Positions 22,473-35,086 of a stretch of 64,000 bases of DNA are shown here, piece by piece. Both the position numbers and the translations under genes were made by a program. The notes beneath the pieces are model-generated. The model made no database searches. It saw only the letters and a list, made by a program, of their open reading frames with translations, and was not told the origin of the DNA. The stretch is from Pyrenochaeta sp. MPI-SDFR-AT-0127. Lineage: Eukaryota > Ascomycota > Dothideomycetes > Pleosporales > Cucurbitariaceae. The stretch spans positions 1 through 64,000 of the forward strand of contig JAGTJM010000024.1 in assembly GCA_020747015.1 (NCBI GenBank), read 5' to 3'. Each line of letters opens with the position of its first letter. Positions within the stretch are counted from its first letter, which is position 1.

Positions 22473-25400
22473 TCATTTCCAACCGCTCAGTCCCGCCCAA
22501 GGATCATTTCCTCCCTGTCCCTGCTGCTGCCCTCCACCCTGGCCCCCTGGCCTCTGCGCAGCATATCCCCCTGGGCCGCTCGGATAGTTCCCCTGGGAAA
22601 AGTGACCATAATCCGCATTCTGGGTCGGCGGCGGTCCTGGTGGTGGAGGAGGCGGCACATAACCCTGAGGCAAATTAGGCTGCGGCGTGCCGCCCCACTG
22701 TTGTTGCTGACTGGGTGGCTGGCCCCACGGCTGCTGTGATTGATGCTGCGGCGGTGGAGGAGAGAAGAATTGTTGATGTGCGGGCGGAGAAGTGGGGTTG
22801 TACTGGTTATGAACTGCTGGATTATATGATGATGATTGGGAAGACTGGTGTTGGTGCTGCGAGTATTGCTGATAGCTTTCTCGTCGCGGCGGTGGAGGTT
22901 GTTGATAGCCATTCGACGAACCACCATATGATTGTTGTGGCGACATGTATGCTTGTTGACCCGATGATGCTGTTATTGGATAACGCGGTGTGACAGGAGG
23001 TGATGCGGCGGGATTGTAACCTGGATGGCCAGGACCAGATGTCGAGGGGTAGCCAGGCGTTGAGGAAAGTGGAGGTGGTATACTCTTCTTGCGAGTCCCG
23101 CCTTGCGAAACTGGCGAACTAGAAGGATCCATTGAAATCCGTTCCATGAGATCCTTGAGCCGCTGCTGCTCTTGGTCTGCACCCTGAGACTTGCTTTGCT
23201 CAATCTTTGAGAGTAGCTGCCCGCCCTCGGACCGCCTGTTGTTAACAAAGGTCTCGACGTTCTTTTGCAGACTTGATACAGTCTCTTTCATCTCGGAGTA
23301 AAAGCTTTGAGCGCGCAACAGACCCGCTACCAGGTCGTTGAAACTTTGGTAAACCCTCCTGTATTTTGTCATGACAGTATTCCTCTGTCGCGAGAACGCT
23401 TCATATTTGCTTTGCTCCGACCTTACACGCTTGTCCTTCAGCAAATCCGAGTAGGTACGTGTAAGCTCTTTGAGGAGGGATGCTTGCTTGTGGTTAGCCT
23501 GCAATATGCGATTCTGATGCGGTCGGAATTTCTCAAGTTCAGCTTTAAAGAGCTGAGATTCCTGGTTTGCGATGGCTTTCTTATTGAGAATGAGGACATT
23601 GGAAATATCATCGGAGTGAACCTTTCTAAGTTAGTGTACTGTGCGTTAGGGAGGAAAGGACAACACATACCTTGTCTTTGAGATCTTTCAATATCTGTGT
23701 CCTCTCCTTCTTGACAAGATTTAGTTTCCGGAGCAGGTCCTCCACGGCTCCAATCTGATCCACGACACTGGGTCCCTCATCCATATCATCATCAATGAGA
23801 TTGCCCTCGGCCGGCCTTGGGCTCTTTCCTTTAGCTGCACCAGCCTTGACCATGGCTCTAGAGTAGAGTACATCTGCTTCGTCTGTCTCACCAGCCGATC
23901 GCATTTCATCAAAATCTGCTTCGCATTGCCGGAAAGTACTGTACAATTGTGCATCGCTCGTGCTCGCTTCTTCAACAGCTCCTCGGTAATTTCGGACATC
24001 GTTTCGTAGTGTAGCTGTCAGGCGCGAGCTAGGCTGCTGAGTCCATTCAGGTCCGTACTTAGATCGCATCTTCTCGCATACGCTCTCTTCCATGTCCAGT
24101 TGCTTCATGCTTGCATCAAGCATAGTCGTTATTTCTCCTTTTTCATTGCTGAGCTGGTCAAACGCTATTGTGAACGGCTGATGCCCTGCTAGCTCCTCAC
24201 ACCACTTCCGGAAATCATTATCAACCATCATATCTTGGTCCATGCCTCCCCTCAGCACATTAAGGCTATCTGGAAGCTTCAGATAGTCCAGGCTCGCTGC
24301 CATCTCATCGTTCGCAACTTCGACACGTTCGCTCTCGGCGCGTATTAGTTTCGCTTTCTCTTCATCGTACAGACTCGCGGATTCAGTGACTGCCAAAGGT
24401 ACAATCTTCTGGAAGATATCTGGACCGATGATTCTCTGGATATCTTGCCCTTGGTAGAGCTCGCTGACAGGGATCGCCTTTGCTGCAGGCAGCTTCGGGA
24501 CCGGGGTCAATGCTGCTTCGTTCGGGATGCCTTGATGGTAGATGAAATCATTGTCTTTTGACAATTCTGCTAGCTTCTCTTGTACGTTTGCAAGATGCTT
24601 CTTTGTCATCTCAGCCAGTATGCCCCCAGTCTCCGAGGTCAGATTTGCGTTCGCTGGCGTATTCGATGGGAAGCTGTTTGCAGCTCGACTTGCATCTTTG
24701 GCACTAGCTTCTGCAACTTGTAATCGGCAAATAGCTACACCGTGCGAGTTTGCATCGTCGTCTGCCAATGCTTGGTAATATTGTGCTAGTGATGCCATGT
24801 AGTGTGATTTAATCTGCAGCCCTGTCAGGATTTCGCCCAGTCTTAGGTTTGGGAATCACTCACCTGGCAGACTAATAACCAAACCTTCTCAAAAATAGCG
24901 TTTGTAACATTCTCTTGTGCGCCTTCGGTAGCCTGTGTATACAAGAATGCTGCCTGACTTGCCAATTTTGCCAGTAGTCCCACCTTCTTCCCGTCTGCAA
25001 TCTGTTTTTCCAGAAATACTTCTTGCGCCTGTGCTAGCATAACCGCTATCAGTGTCTTGACTGTCTCCCGGCTCAGATCTGTCGACGGCGCGTGGAGGAA
25101 GTTCTCGTTGATATATGTGAACATGCCAGCGGAGGCCTGGAAGGAGTGGTATGAGGTCTTGAGGCCAACATCTTCGTGTCGATTTTGATGAGCGGCGTGA
25201 CAGGAAAGGACCGCAGAGATGTTGAATATGATGGATGCTTTTTCGTATGCAAGCGAGTATTGTGAGGTCGGTTTGTGCGTGAAAGCGTCGAACCTGGCCC
25301 ATGTTAGCCCCCATTTCAGCTCACTAATGCTCCTCCATCCTCTTCATATTTCTCTGATAAAATACATCCCCTCTCTAGAGCCTCGAAATGCAAAGACATA

Positions 25401-25682
25401 CCAGGTGAAGCTGATTTTAATGTGATTCTCATCTACTGGGAATCTCAAGTCCAGTAGCTCCAGCTGGCCGTAGTATCTATACAGTAAATCCCTCCCAGCC
25501 GCACTATCCTTCCCTGCTCCTCGCATATCCTGCCGCAGGCGATTCAGCGTGCCGCATTCTTCCGAGTATCGCTCTGGGTCGTCCCCATACGTAGCTCGTA
25601 TGTAGCTTTTCAGTGGTGCCACCCAGTCGATCTCATTCGTCTGCTTCAGAGGCACCGAAATCATGGGTATTTGGGTCGTCAT
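22473..25682 (-). CDS. bro1: BRO1-domain vacuolar sorting protein (BRO1/ALIX family)
   Basis: Four exons (25402-25682, 24864-25293, 23671-24813, 22473-23621) give 1000 aa. The N-terminal BRO1 domain (PMISVPLKQTNEIDW...; RDLLYRYYGQLELLDLRFPVDENHIKISFTWFDAFT; about 1-380) binds ESCRT-III Snf7. A central coiled-coil V domain follows (about 400-770). The C-terminal tail (about 780-1000) is rich in Pro, Gln, Tyr and Gly and ends in GNDPWAGLSGWK. It works in multivesicular-body sorting and recruits the deubiquitinase, as in yeast Bro1; the related pH-signalling protein PalA/Rim20 lacks such a long Pro-rich tail, so Bro1 is preferred. The acceptor for exon 4 is the AAAG at 23622-23625, needed to keep frame. 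Confidence 0.93.
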
Positions 25683-26981
25683 TGTAGGCAGCTCAAGTAC
25701 CGCTGCTGGGCGCACTTTCTGGAGAGGTATGGCTGCGAAGATGGGGCCGAGTTGGGGTCGCTTGTCGAGCGGTCAGCCGTTCAGCAGGCGAGAATGCGCA
25801 GCGTACCGCCGGGTAATCAAGCTGTTCAGGAAGCAACCAGAGCCCTTTACTAGCCAGACTGCTTGGTTCTGGCTGTCGCTATTGATTCTCGGGCAGCAAC
25901 AGAGCGGTCACGCAGTCGTGTGTCGCGTCGAAGGCATGGATGTGGACGCGGGATGACGTTGCAGCGCTGCGTTGTCCGTGGTTGTTCACCGTGGTATGCA
26001 CAATTCGGGAAGCTGCATGTGGCACGTATCAATCCAGATCCTTGGTAGTGATTCTTGCGGCACAGTAAAGCTTGAGTTGTGGTGGAGACGAGGTATATCA
26101 AGACTATGCCAACGGCCGTCGACTTGAGCGGGGCAAGCCGTCCATGCGCGCGGGCCCGTTGACTGCAAGGCACGCATGCATAAGCAACACCTAGAGCCTC
26201 TCCCTCTCCACCCCCAACGCCTGCAATTGCCAATCCATTCGCCTACGCGCCATCACGCCCGTGCCGCTATCGATATGTGACTCTTTCGTTTGGGTCACAC
26301 CGACGCGAGGACTTTGGAAAGCGTCGTGGGTGATCCCAGGCCTGCGGCTCGCGCCGGCCAGTTAGATGCATTAGAGACCGCGGCATGGCGTTGTGTAAGC
26401 GCTCAGTATATTGAAGATCAAAGCAAACTTCCCCAAATTCATGGTCCAGGACGCGCCATCGGTATAGGGATGAGCTGCTAACCGCCCAAGAGACGACTCC
26501 CATCAACACCAGCCCAACTCTACATTGCCTTACGCGAGATGGCGTCCAAGTGCAAGACATCATATTAAACTCTATGGCCCTTGAGAACAAACAGGTGTAA
26601 TCGGGCCGCTCAGTATCTCTGCTGAATACCTTATCTTGTCGACATGCGCAAGCCCGACACATTTCCACTCCTGTACTTCGATACTCTCGTATCCTCCACA
26701 TGTGCAAATCAAACAATGCAATGCGTATCAATTATCACCTCTTCGCTCCCGCCGCCGCAAGAAGAAAAAATCCAATCACTTAGGCGCAGAGTGAAATGAC
26801 ATATCATCAGTTATTTAGACAAGGTGATATACAAGCCTGAGTCGAGAGGCAAACAGGGGCTGCTACGTCTATACATCTTGTTCAAATCCAAGAGAAAGAT
26901 ACGCCACAAATGCTTTGAGATGCTTCCGCTTTACGCCAATCTTGTGTTATTACAGTTCGTCGATCATTTTGTTGACATGCT
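25683..26981. other. Intergenic 1.3 kb
   Basis: BRO1 promoter on the left, MDJ1 3' region on the right. Short frames on both strands here lack splice support and resemble nothing known. Confidence 0.5.
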
Positions 26982-28669
26982 TCAAGCTGAGCCGGAGCCC
27001 TTCTTCGGCTCGTCATCATCTTTTTGCCCATGCTCCCGTTCTCCTGGCTTGGTCGCATCGTTGTTCAGATGATTGTGCTGCCCGGTCAGGTTGTGCCATG
27101 CGCTCTTGAGAAAGCCCTCATTCTGGTGAGCGTCTTTCATCGCCTGGTCGACTTTCTTCTCTGTATTCTGCTGTTCTTCCCTCATCTTGCCCGGATTGAT
27201 CATCCTCTTCGCATTTTTATCGCCCATCTCGTCTGCCAGCATCTCCAAGATCGTTCTCTGGTTGACGCTCAAGTACTTAGGCATCGCGACCTTGAACTCG
27301 ACTTTCAAGTCGCCCTTGCCGCCTCGACGTCCTGAAAGAATCTTCATGCCCATGCCTGACAGTGTGACGCGGTCGCCGGTCCCTGAGCCTGTGGGAATCT
27401 TGACCATGACCTCGCCATCTAGGGTTGGTACCTTAATCTCACCTCCTAGTACAGCGGTTGTGAGCGGAATGGTTGCTGTGTGAAGAATGTCTGATCCGTT
27501 TCGCTTGAATTTGGAGTCGGTTGCTACTCGAATAAGTACGTAGAGATCTCCCTTCTGACCTCGTACTGCTCCGGATGACGTTGCGTGTCCCGTAAGTGGC
27601 GCATCTCCTTCGCCGTTGACGCGTAGTCGCATGCCGTCTTCCACACCGCCCGGTATATCAATTGTAATCGTTTTTCGTTCTTTGATCGCACCATCGCCGC
27701 TGCAGGTATTGCACGAAGAGCCTCTTGGTATCGCATATCCAGATCCGCCACAAGCCGTACACGTTATACTCATGTGGAAGCCGCCCATGCTCGTGATTCT
27801 CTGGCCAGTGCCCCCACAGCTGTTGCATCCTGCCTTCTTTGCTCCCTTCTTCAATCCAGTGCCAGTACAAGTCCCGCATTCTACCATTGGTGTGATGTGT
27901 ATATCTTTCTTGACGCCCTTTGCCGCATCCAGGAATGAAATGTTTGTTTGTACTTCGATGTTGTCGCCAACCAGGATTTCTTCTTGTTGAAATGGGTTCC
28001 TCCTTCCTCCACCTCCACCTCCTCTCCCTCTTCTTCCCCCTGCAAATGCACCGAATAGATCTTCAAAGTTGATATCTTGAAAGCCGCCCGCGCCTTGTGC
28101 ACCACCACCGAATCCGCCAAAGCCGCCAAATCCTCCTCCAAATGGATTCCCCCCAGGGCCTCCGGCGCCTGCTCCAGGATTGAAACCACCGTTCTGGTCG
28201 AACGCAGCGGAGCCATATGAATCGAATGCTTTTTTCTTCTCTGCATCGGAGAGCACTTCATACGCAGATTGTGCTGAGGCGAACTTCTCCTTTGCGCCAG
28301 CGTCCTTGTTAGTATCAGGGTGATATTTCTTAGCCATGCCATAGTAGGCCTTCTTTATGTCGGCAGGGGTAGCGTTCTTGTCGACACCGAGGGTCTTGTA
28401 GGGGTCGGCCATTGCATATGCGGGTGATGATGCATGGAAGGACTGTGCACAGTGTATCAGTACCATGTTCAAATGACGAGAAATACACATGGATATGGGC
28501 TTACTCGTATTGTCGGCTCATTTCGTTGCTGTTTCCGTGTGATTGTTGGTCTTTGTGGCTGTGGTCTCGATGAGTGATGCGAAAAGCTCCGTCTTTGGCT
28601 GTGACGGGCGGCAGACAAAATACGTGCTGGAGCCACCGCTTTGAGCGGTAGCGGGCCGGTCAAGCTCAT
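26982..28669 (-). CDS. mdj1: Mitochondrial DnaJ/Hsp40 co-chaperone, MDJ1-type
   Basis: Exons 28505-28669 and 26982-28442 with a 62-nt GTAAGC...CACAG intron give 541 aa. The N-terminal 65 residues are rich in Arg, Ser and Pro with no acids until NEP, a mitochondrial presequence ending in SFHASSPAYA. A J domain follows (DPYKTLGVDKNATPADIKKAYYGMAKKYHPDTN, HPD motif present), then a Gly/Phe region, and four CxxCxGxG zinc repeats (CGTCTGTG, CNSCGGTG, CTACGGSG, CNTCSGDG), then the C-terminal substrate-binding domains. Class I (type A) J-protein that stimulates matrix Hsp70 in folding. The tail is charged (GQKDDDEPKKGSGSA). The start is the first ATG (28669); reading frame continues upstream without an ATG. 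Confidence 0.94.
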
Positions 28670-29359
28670 TTTGAATAGCAGCGAAGGGTGTCGAATGAAC
28701 GTGGTGATGCTACGGTGTGCAAGTGCTGTCTTCTTGAGGTGCAATGTCGATGTCAATGGGTCCGTTCAACTTTTTAGCAGGGGCGCAATGTGAGCCAATG
28801 ACGTGCGGGCATGCCACCGACCCTCGGCTCGCGGCGCGTCTTCTAGCATATTCTCGAGATTATGGGAATCGCGCACCGCGACCAGCTTCAGGCTAAGGGC
28901 TAAGTGGATGCGAGTGAAGACAGATTGCAGTGTAATCAGTATCATTAGATATGGGTGGCCTGTTACCTTCACTGTTTCCGCATTGACCAAGCCAGGTTGC
29001 TTTGGGGCAGATACACGGCACCCAAATCTCAAGGACACCGAAGAGACCTCGAGAGCCTTCAATGTACAGATAAGCCATTCATTGCGTATCGATATCGTGC
29101 CCTATGTCTAGTACATGCTAGTTCCGATGCTTGTATGTACCTCAATCGAGGAGATCTTCCCAGGCTGTATAATGTACGACAAGCCCCTCCCTGGAGGCAC
29201 TCTGGTTCTCGATCTTTAAGAGAGCCTTCCTAATTCCAAAACTCCTGTCCAATGCTCATGCTCCATAATTTATAGTGATCGTGGCTGTAATACCAGATCT
29301 GGGGTATCGTTAAGAACGCCGAAAAGTGCAGCGATGTGTATGCGTGACTCGACTCGGTG
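28670..29359. other. Intergenic, MDJ1 promoter and SAP30 3' region
   Basis: Overlapping short frames on both strands have no recognisable content. Confidence 0.5.
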
Positions 29360-29990
29360 TCATTTTCGTTGTGGTGCGAACCGTACTCGGAACTCTTTGT
29401 CTGTGATATATGTGTAAGCATGTGTAACATCCATGTCGCTCAGCGAGCCATACCTTGATGCTTCGATTTGTACAGCCAGTCGACGATGACGTCGCTTTCG
29501 GTGACGCCCAACGCATTGAAATTTTTTCTCACCGCCAATGCCAGTTGGTCCTTGTGCACTCGTCGTTTTGATTTCGGTCGTGCCATGGTGGGTGAGAAGC
29601 GGCCGATGCCCTGGTTGAGGACGACGTGGCTGAGTGGATTCTTAAAGGCTGAAGGAGTGTCAAGGCGGTACGCTCTTCGGTAGCCCTGCAGAACGGAGGA
29701 ATTCTGTGAGGCCCATTTGATCTGATTCAAACAACTTGTGTCAGCGAATGGCGCTTTGAAAGCGCTGTGGGGTGATGGCCGCCCAAAGGTGCAGGACTCA
29801 CATTGGACGAACTAACGTCGTTGGACGTCTGCCCGCTGTTGGTAGAGGCGTTGTCTACTTCTTTCAGACTGCTTCCATTCATGACATTGGCGCCACCGTT
29901 GCGACGACCTCTGGCGTTTGCATTCTGGAGATTTTGCAGCTTCTCCTTGAGATTTTGCGGAGGATCATCAGGATTCCGTTTTGGAGGCAT
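29360..29990 (-). CDS. sap30: SAP30-like subunit of the Sin3/Rpd3 histone deacetylase complex
   Basis: Three exons (29802-29990, 29454-29721, 29360-29400) give 165 aa. The N-terminus (1-63) is basic and disordered (MPPKRNPDDPPQNLKEKLQ). The rest is the SAP30 Sin3-binding domain: IKWASQNSSVLQGYRRAYRLDTPSAF, GIGRFSPTMARPKSKRRVHKDQLALAVRKNFNALGVTESDVIVDWLYKSKHQ, ending DKEFRVRF. The family bridges Sin3 to the deacetylase in transcriptional repression. The last exon is only 41 nt and was fixed by the acceptor ATCACAG and the conserved KHQDKEFRVRF. The fungal protein is small, as expected for filamentous ascomycetes. Confidence 0.9.
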
Positions 29991-31851
29991 TTTGAAGGCC
30001 TTGTAGGATTACTCGAAAGGATAAGAAAAAGACTGAAACCTCATAAGAGGAGTACCGAGTGCCACAAGGTGTCGGGGAAGTGTGGATATGCGATACCTGA
30101 GCGCTGAACTGCCGAAGCGTAGGAGGATTCGGTGAGGAGATTCACGCCAAGCAATTGTGACGTCTCGCGCTCTTCGCGCGTTAATTAGCAAGCGCAGGGT
30201 CAAAAGCAGCTTTGCCATTTTACGCTTAGCCAGGGGACCTTGTTCCTGCAGACCACCACCCTCCCACATGTTCGCCATAACTCGACATTTTTGGGCCCGT
30301 ACTTCACTTTGATCTTTCTCAGATTGATGCATCTCGGCTGTCATGACAGCGTTGTGTTAGACGTGTCTCGGTGTTGCCAAGCATCCCTCCTTTTGGCCCC
30401 AACTCGAATCACTTACCACATCCAGTGCTGCCTCATGCTTCTTCGAGTCCGTAGTAGCTGCGCATCTTCGAGTAGCACTACAGCTTTATATTGAGATTCA
30501 GATGTACAACGCTTTTGAATGCATCCAGGGTCACCACTGACATCAAGATCAAGTCGTCGACGATCGTACACCTTTCCATTCTTGTATATGCGCTCAATGG
30601 TGTGGTATCGTGTGCCGAACGAAGTTGAGATGGGCTCAACTCATTTCAGACTCGTTTATGTGTTGTTTGGAAGTTCTCGGTAAGTGCTGTGAGTATAAGG
30701 CATTCCACTTCCTAATGCCTGGGTGACAAGCGAGGCGGGCGCGGTTTAGAACGACGCATTCCGTTGATCACTACGAGAAGGAGGAATTTTGGAGAAGCCT
30801 TGCGTGGAGTGGGGTGTGGAGACACAGGAAGCGCGCCAGCACTACGTGATGGTCTGAGCGCTGTATCTGGCAAATAGCTTATCTTATTCATACAAAACAG
30901 CTGCTTGTGTGCGTGATTCAAGACGGCACTCATGCAACTACAGAGATTCCTTAAAAAAAAGAACTTTTACTTGCTACAATGAAGTCAACGATCGATAACC
31001 AGCAGGGCTGACAACGATACATGGACTTTTCCTCTAGACAACGAGCAGACACAAGGGAAACATTAAAGGAAAGGTTGGATAAGGGTTGCAGAAGATACCG
31101 GGGTCAATTCAAGGCTTTTTCGTCCAGTATCTTGAAGCAATAGAAACAGAACCGTGGCTGACTTGAGGCGAGCGAGTCTGCCCTGGAGCGAATTTGAAGC
31201 TACTACCGTAGTTGCTTTAATCTCTGTACCAGCGACTGGAGACTTTTCCATTTTCTAGCTCAGATGCAAATTTATATCAGACAGTATGCAAAGTCTGGGG
31301 AGGGCTCACCTAGACAATGGAATCCGGTGGAGCTGAACACTTGGCCGTCGTCGTGCGAGCATGCCGCACTTCACTTCAGCTACCCTGCCAAATCTCACTA
31401 TGGATCCAAGCCGTAGGTATAGGCGCTCTCTCACTGGCAGTACAATATATGAGAACTCGCGTATTTCTCCACGGGCTCATGCATGTACCTTACCTCTATA
31501 TAAAGGCATGCTCGCACACTTGAACCGCTCTTCACCATTTCTCTACTATTACCCTTCTTCGATACATGCTTCTCCATCAAGCTTTCTTGACAGCACACCC
31601 GGTTAACCAACACTGCCAACGTCTCAGCTCTACGCGGAACATTTCATTGCTCTCACACTCGGGCCCTCGCAGTACAGCAGTCTGCGGCAAGTCTAAGGTG
31701 CACAAAAGGTGTGACCTGAACTACGATACTTCTACCTCTCATTAGGATAGTAGTACTACTAAAAAGCTCAAACATTTGGCAACAATCGCTCTTTTCATAG
31801 GGTGCCGTCAAGTGACGTCCAATCGATAGCTCGCCTTTTGAACGCCCGCTC
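29991..31851. other. Divergent intergenic region 1.9 kb
   Basis: Lies between the divergent SAP30 and DUF6697-like genes and holds both promoters. Short frames (such as 31063-31251 minus) are unsupported. Confidence 0.5.
31497..31505 (+). promoter_or_regulatory. TATA-like box upstream of the DUF6697-like gene
   Basis: TATATAAAG about 350 nt before the ATG, in a region with clear pyrimidine-rich sequence downstream. The site would fit a core promoter with a 5' leader of roughly 300 nt. Motif only. Confidence 0.4.
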
Positions 31852-33548
31852 ATGAACAGTATGAGCCACAAGCTCAACCCTATCGCCAACAACTTTACTT
31901 CAAGCCGTCTCAAAGGCACGAAGAAAAAGAGTGTTACGCATGAGCAGGTGAGCGCTCCTCCTTACACTTACCTTGATGCTCGCATCTTCAACTTGGAGGA
32001 GGAGCATGCGAACCTCCGTGATGAGATCGACACTATCAAGGAACTCTACCATGAGCTCTCATGCTCCGTCGGCAAGCTACAGAAAGGCGGTTGGCCAGTA
32101 CGCATCGGTCCTTTCCAAGAGGTTGATCTTGTTAAGTCACAACAAAGCGCTGCACGACTCAAGCTGAAACTTGAGAAACTTGGTCATGAGGTTCGCAAGT
32201 CAATTGATGGTGTCACTGACACGCAGAAGGCGAACTTCACAGGGGCTTCCAACTTGAATGACACTATGCATCCACATCAGGGGGGCTCCAGTGTTGCGAG
32301 CAACAGCACTATCTCGAAGTCTCTTCCTCCCCATTTGCGAGGTGCTTTGACAAAAGGCGTTGACAACGAAAAAGGGTGCGTGAGAAACAGGCTTGTTTAC
32401 TGTTAGTTTCTATTGTAATATTCGAAATCTGATTGTTCGCAGGACCCAAGAGCGCTTCACGGACGTTTCGCCGAACAATGGCCTTGTAACAGACGGCCCA
32501 ATTGACCCTGTTATCGACAGAACGAGAATCTCTGCGCTTAATCCAGGCTCTCCAGCGTGTCCCACCGCTGTTTTTGAGTCTAAATTGGCTATCAATGTGA
32601 GGGAACTTTCTCTGGACAATGAGTGGAAGCCGCATTACCTGAGCAGTTTGTCTGCTCTTCCTTCCGATATTCTCAGGAAAATTCCTACAACCGAGATGGT
32701 AACTTTTCACCCTGACTTCATCAACAATACTTTGGACGGGCTCGCTTGGTCTCCCGGACTTAGATACATAAAAGGACGAGGAACGTGCCTCCTGAAGAAT
32801 CGCACATACTACATTCTCGACCCTAGGAACGAGCCATTCCTACCCAAATCCCCTGGCGAGCACGGAGCGAAACTTACTGCTTTCTTCAATCAGGCTCCTG
32901 AGGAGAAGTTTGGCGACCTCGAAGATGGTGCTAACTCGTATGAGGACGTTCCCATGTTCGTCGAAGTCAAGGAGCATGGACGGGTCCGTTATATGTACTA
33001 CGGCAACTATTCCCAGACGCGATGGTCTGACAAGCTCGATTACGACACAATGATGGCGAGAATTCCCCAAGGTGTCAAAGAGTACTGGGCTACGGAGTTG
33101 ACCGCAGTCACTCGCGAGGACTGGGTCACCGAGGAGCTGAAGAAGCACTTCTTCAAAATGCCCGAATACTCCGGTCGCCTGTTCGCCGCACCAAATGACG
33201 AAACTACGATCACTGCTGAGGAAGAAGTTATACAGACTGAAAAGATGACCAAAGACGTAAAGAAGTACGTTGTGGACCTCCGTGAGTGGGAGCGCGAGGC
33301 AACGATGAAAACTGCTATGATCAGAAAGGACTTTATTCTTCAAGCGTTCGAAACTGTAAGTGAATTGCCCAAACAATGGGCAAACGCGTTGTAAAACATG
33401 TTGCTAATTCTGAAATCAGGCCGATGCAGATGATCCACCTGCGCTGCGTCTGTGGTGGGAGTACCTGCAGTGTGTGGACTGGAGGAAGGACTTCTACGAC
33501 GTCCTTGTCACACTTCAGTCACGCGAGGAGAAGAGGTATCTCCTGTGA
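31852..33548 (+). CDS. DUF6697-like protein with N-terminal coiled coil
   Basis: Three exons (31852-32375, 32443-33355, 33420-33548) give 521 aa. Residues about 40-125 contain heptad-like runs (LEEEHANLRDEIDTIKELYHEL; ARLKLKLEKLGHEVRKS), probably a coiled coil. The large C-terminal domain (about 250-480) has the pattern I recall for the fungal DUF6697: WKPHYLSSLSALPSDILRKIP, GLRYIKGRGTC, LTAFFNQAPEE, YYGNYSQTRWSDKLDYD and REDWVTEELKKHFF. Function unknown; the family is widespread in Dothideomycetes. All intron phases close. It is the last intact gene before the RIP island (389 nt from its stop to the transposon edge). Family name rests on memory of the pattern, not on a search. Confidence 0.8.
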
Positions 33549-33929
33549 ATCACCGCGGTCCATACATGGCATGAGAGAATCTCACAAGGGTGTTAAAAGT
33601 CTGATTGGAAGACTCCCGGAGTTGCTGATATCGCTCGTTCACCAACTTGCCACAGTGATCTCAGGCTAACTTCTTTAAACGGATATGGCACGGTGCATAT
33701 GGCCCAGCTAGCATAAGGAACTGCGAGCCAATGGCATGATGGTAGTACATGATCTTCTTTGGCCTCTCATTTTACTCTGTTCCCTGCACACTCCCATCTT
33801 TATTGCAGACTATCTTGCCGTGCTCCTAGCATGCAAGCTGGATTTTGGACATCTCGTAGGCCATCTGCATATCGCCGGGAGTTTAGATAAAGTTGACGAG
33901 GCTAGTAATTGAGTAAAAGCATTTTCTCT
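33549..33929. other. Spacer between the DUF6697-like gene and the RIP island
   Basis: Normal base composition up to about 33930; no gene. Sharp switch to AT-rich sequence at the left transposon terminus. Confidence 0.6.
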
Positions 33930-33937
33930 ACAAGGTG
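33930..33937. repeat. Target site duplication, left (hAT-like)
   Basis: ACAAGGTG directly before the left inverted repeat; pairs with ATAAGGTG at 38368-38375. Confidence 0.75.
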
Positions 33938-35086
33938 CAGACTTAGGAACAAATAAATCAAATCAAATAATAGCCTTATTTAATACTTAATTTAATTCCT
34001 ATATAAAACTTATTACTTAATTTAATTTAATTTATAAAAAAAAAAGTTAAAATTTAATTTAATTTAAGTTAATTTAATAGTAAGGGTAAAAAAAGGTAAA
34101 AAGGAACTAGCTAGATTTAAACTTATATCTTTTTATATATAGATTTATAGTATCTATAAGAAAGAGATATAATATCCCTACTATACTACCCTACTAGTAA
34201 AGGTATAATATATACTATAGTAAGGTAATAGGTAAGTTTTTATAATAATAGACTTAAGGATATAATATTATATAACTACTAAGTTTTTAAGGTTTTAGTA
34301 TAATAATTATCTATAATACTAATAGCCTTATAAGGAGCCTTAATTATTTATCCTAGGTAATAGTAAAGTAAGGGGAGTAAGAGAGTAGAGAGTAGTAGAA
34401 GGAGTAATATTAATAAGTACGTATTAAAGTTATATAAAAAATAGTAGTATAAGGTTAAAGGAAAAGTAATTTAAAAACTATAGAGAATAGTACTATAATA
34501 ATAAAAAAATTAACCTAATAAGTATATACCCTAGGCTTATTACCCTTTAGAAATACCTTCTACCTCTTATAATAGAAAAAGTTATAGTTAAAGGTAAGTA
34601 TTAAGCTATAATTATAGATTAAAATTATAAGAAAATAGATACTAACTAAATACTAACTAAGTAGTACTCTCCTCCTATTAATTAATTTAGTATAGTCTTA
34701 TAATCTCCTACTTACTTATAACTAGCTCTACTTCCTATATATCTCTTTTATCTAGAGGATAAAAGCCTACTACCCTCTAACTCTTAATATACTATAATCC
34801 TACTAGTAAGTTTAAACTAATATTACGCCTTTAAGGCTCTAGTAGATTACCTAGTTTACTAAATATATACTTATAATTATAGCTACTAGCTAGTATTATT
34901 ATAATATTAATTATAAGCTATAATAGCTATAGAAACCTTATATATATAGAGAGCTAGTATTAAACTAAATTACTACTAGATTTAAACTCTAAGGTTATCT
35001 AGAATAGCTTAAACTTACGCTAGCGTTCTAATTAATCTATTATAGATAGATTACTACTTTACTTAAGATTAGCGTTTATAAGTACT

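Noticed and set aside
33930..33937. Shorter 6-bp duplication AAGGTG as the true target site
   Set aside because: The 8-bp reading (ACAAGGTG/ATAAGGTG) sits directly against CAG-type termini on both sides and fits hAT rules; the 6-bp reading would leave uneven ends.
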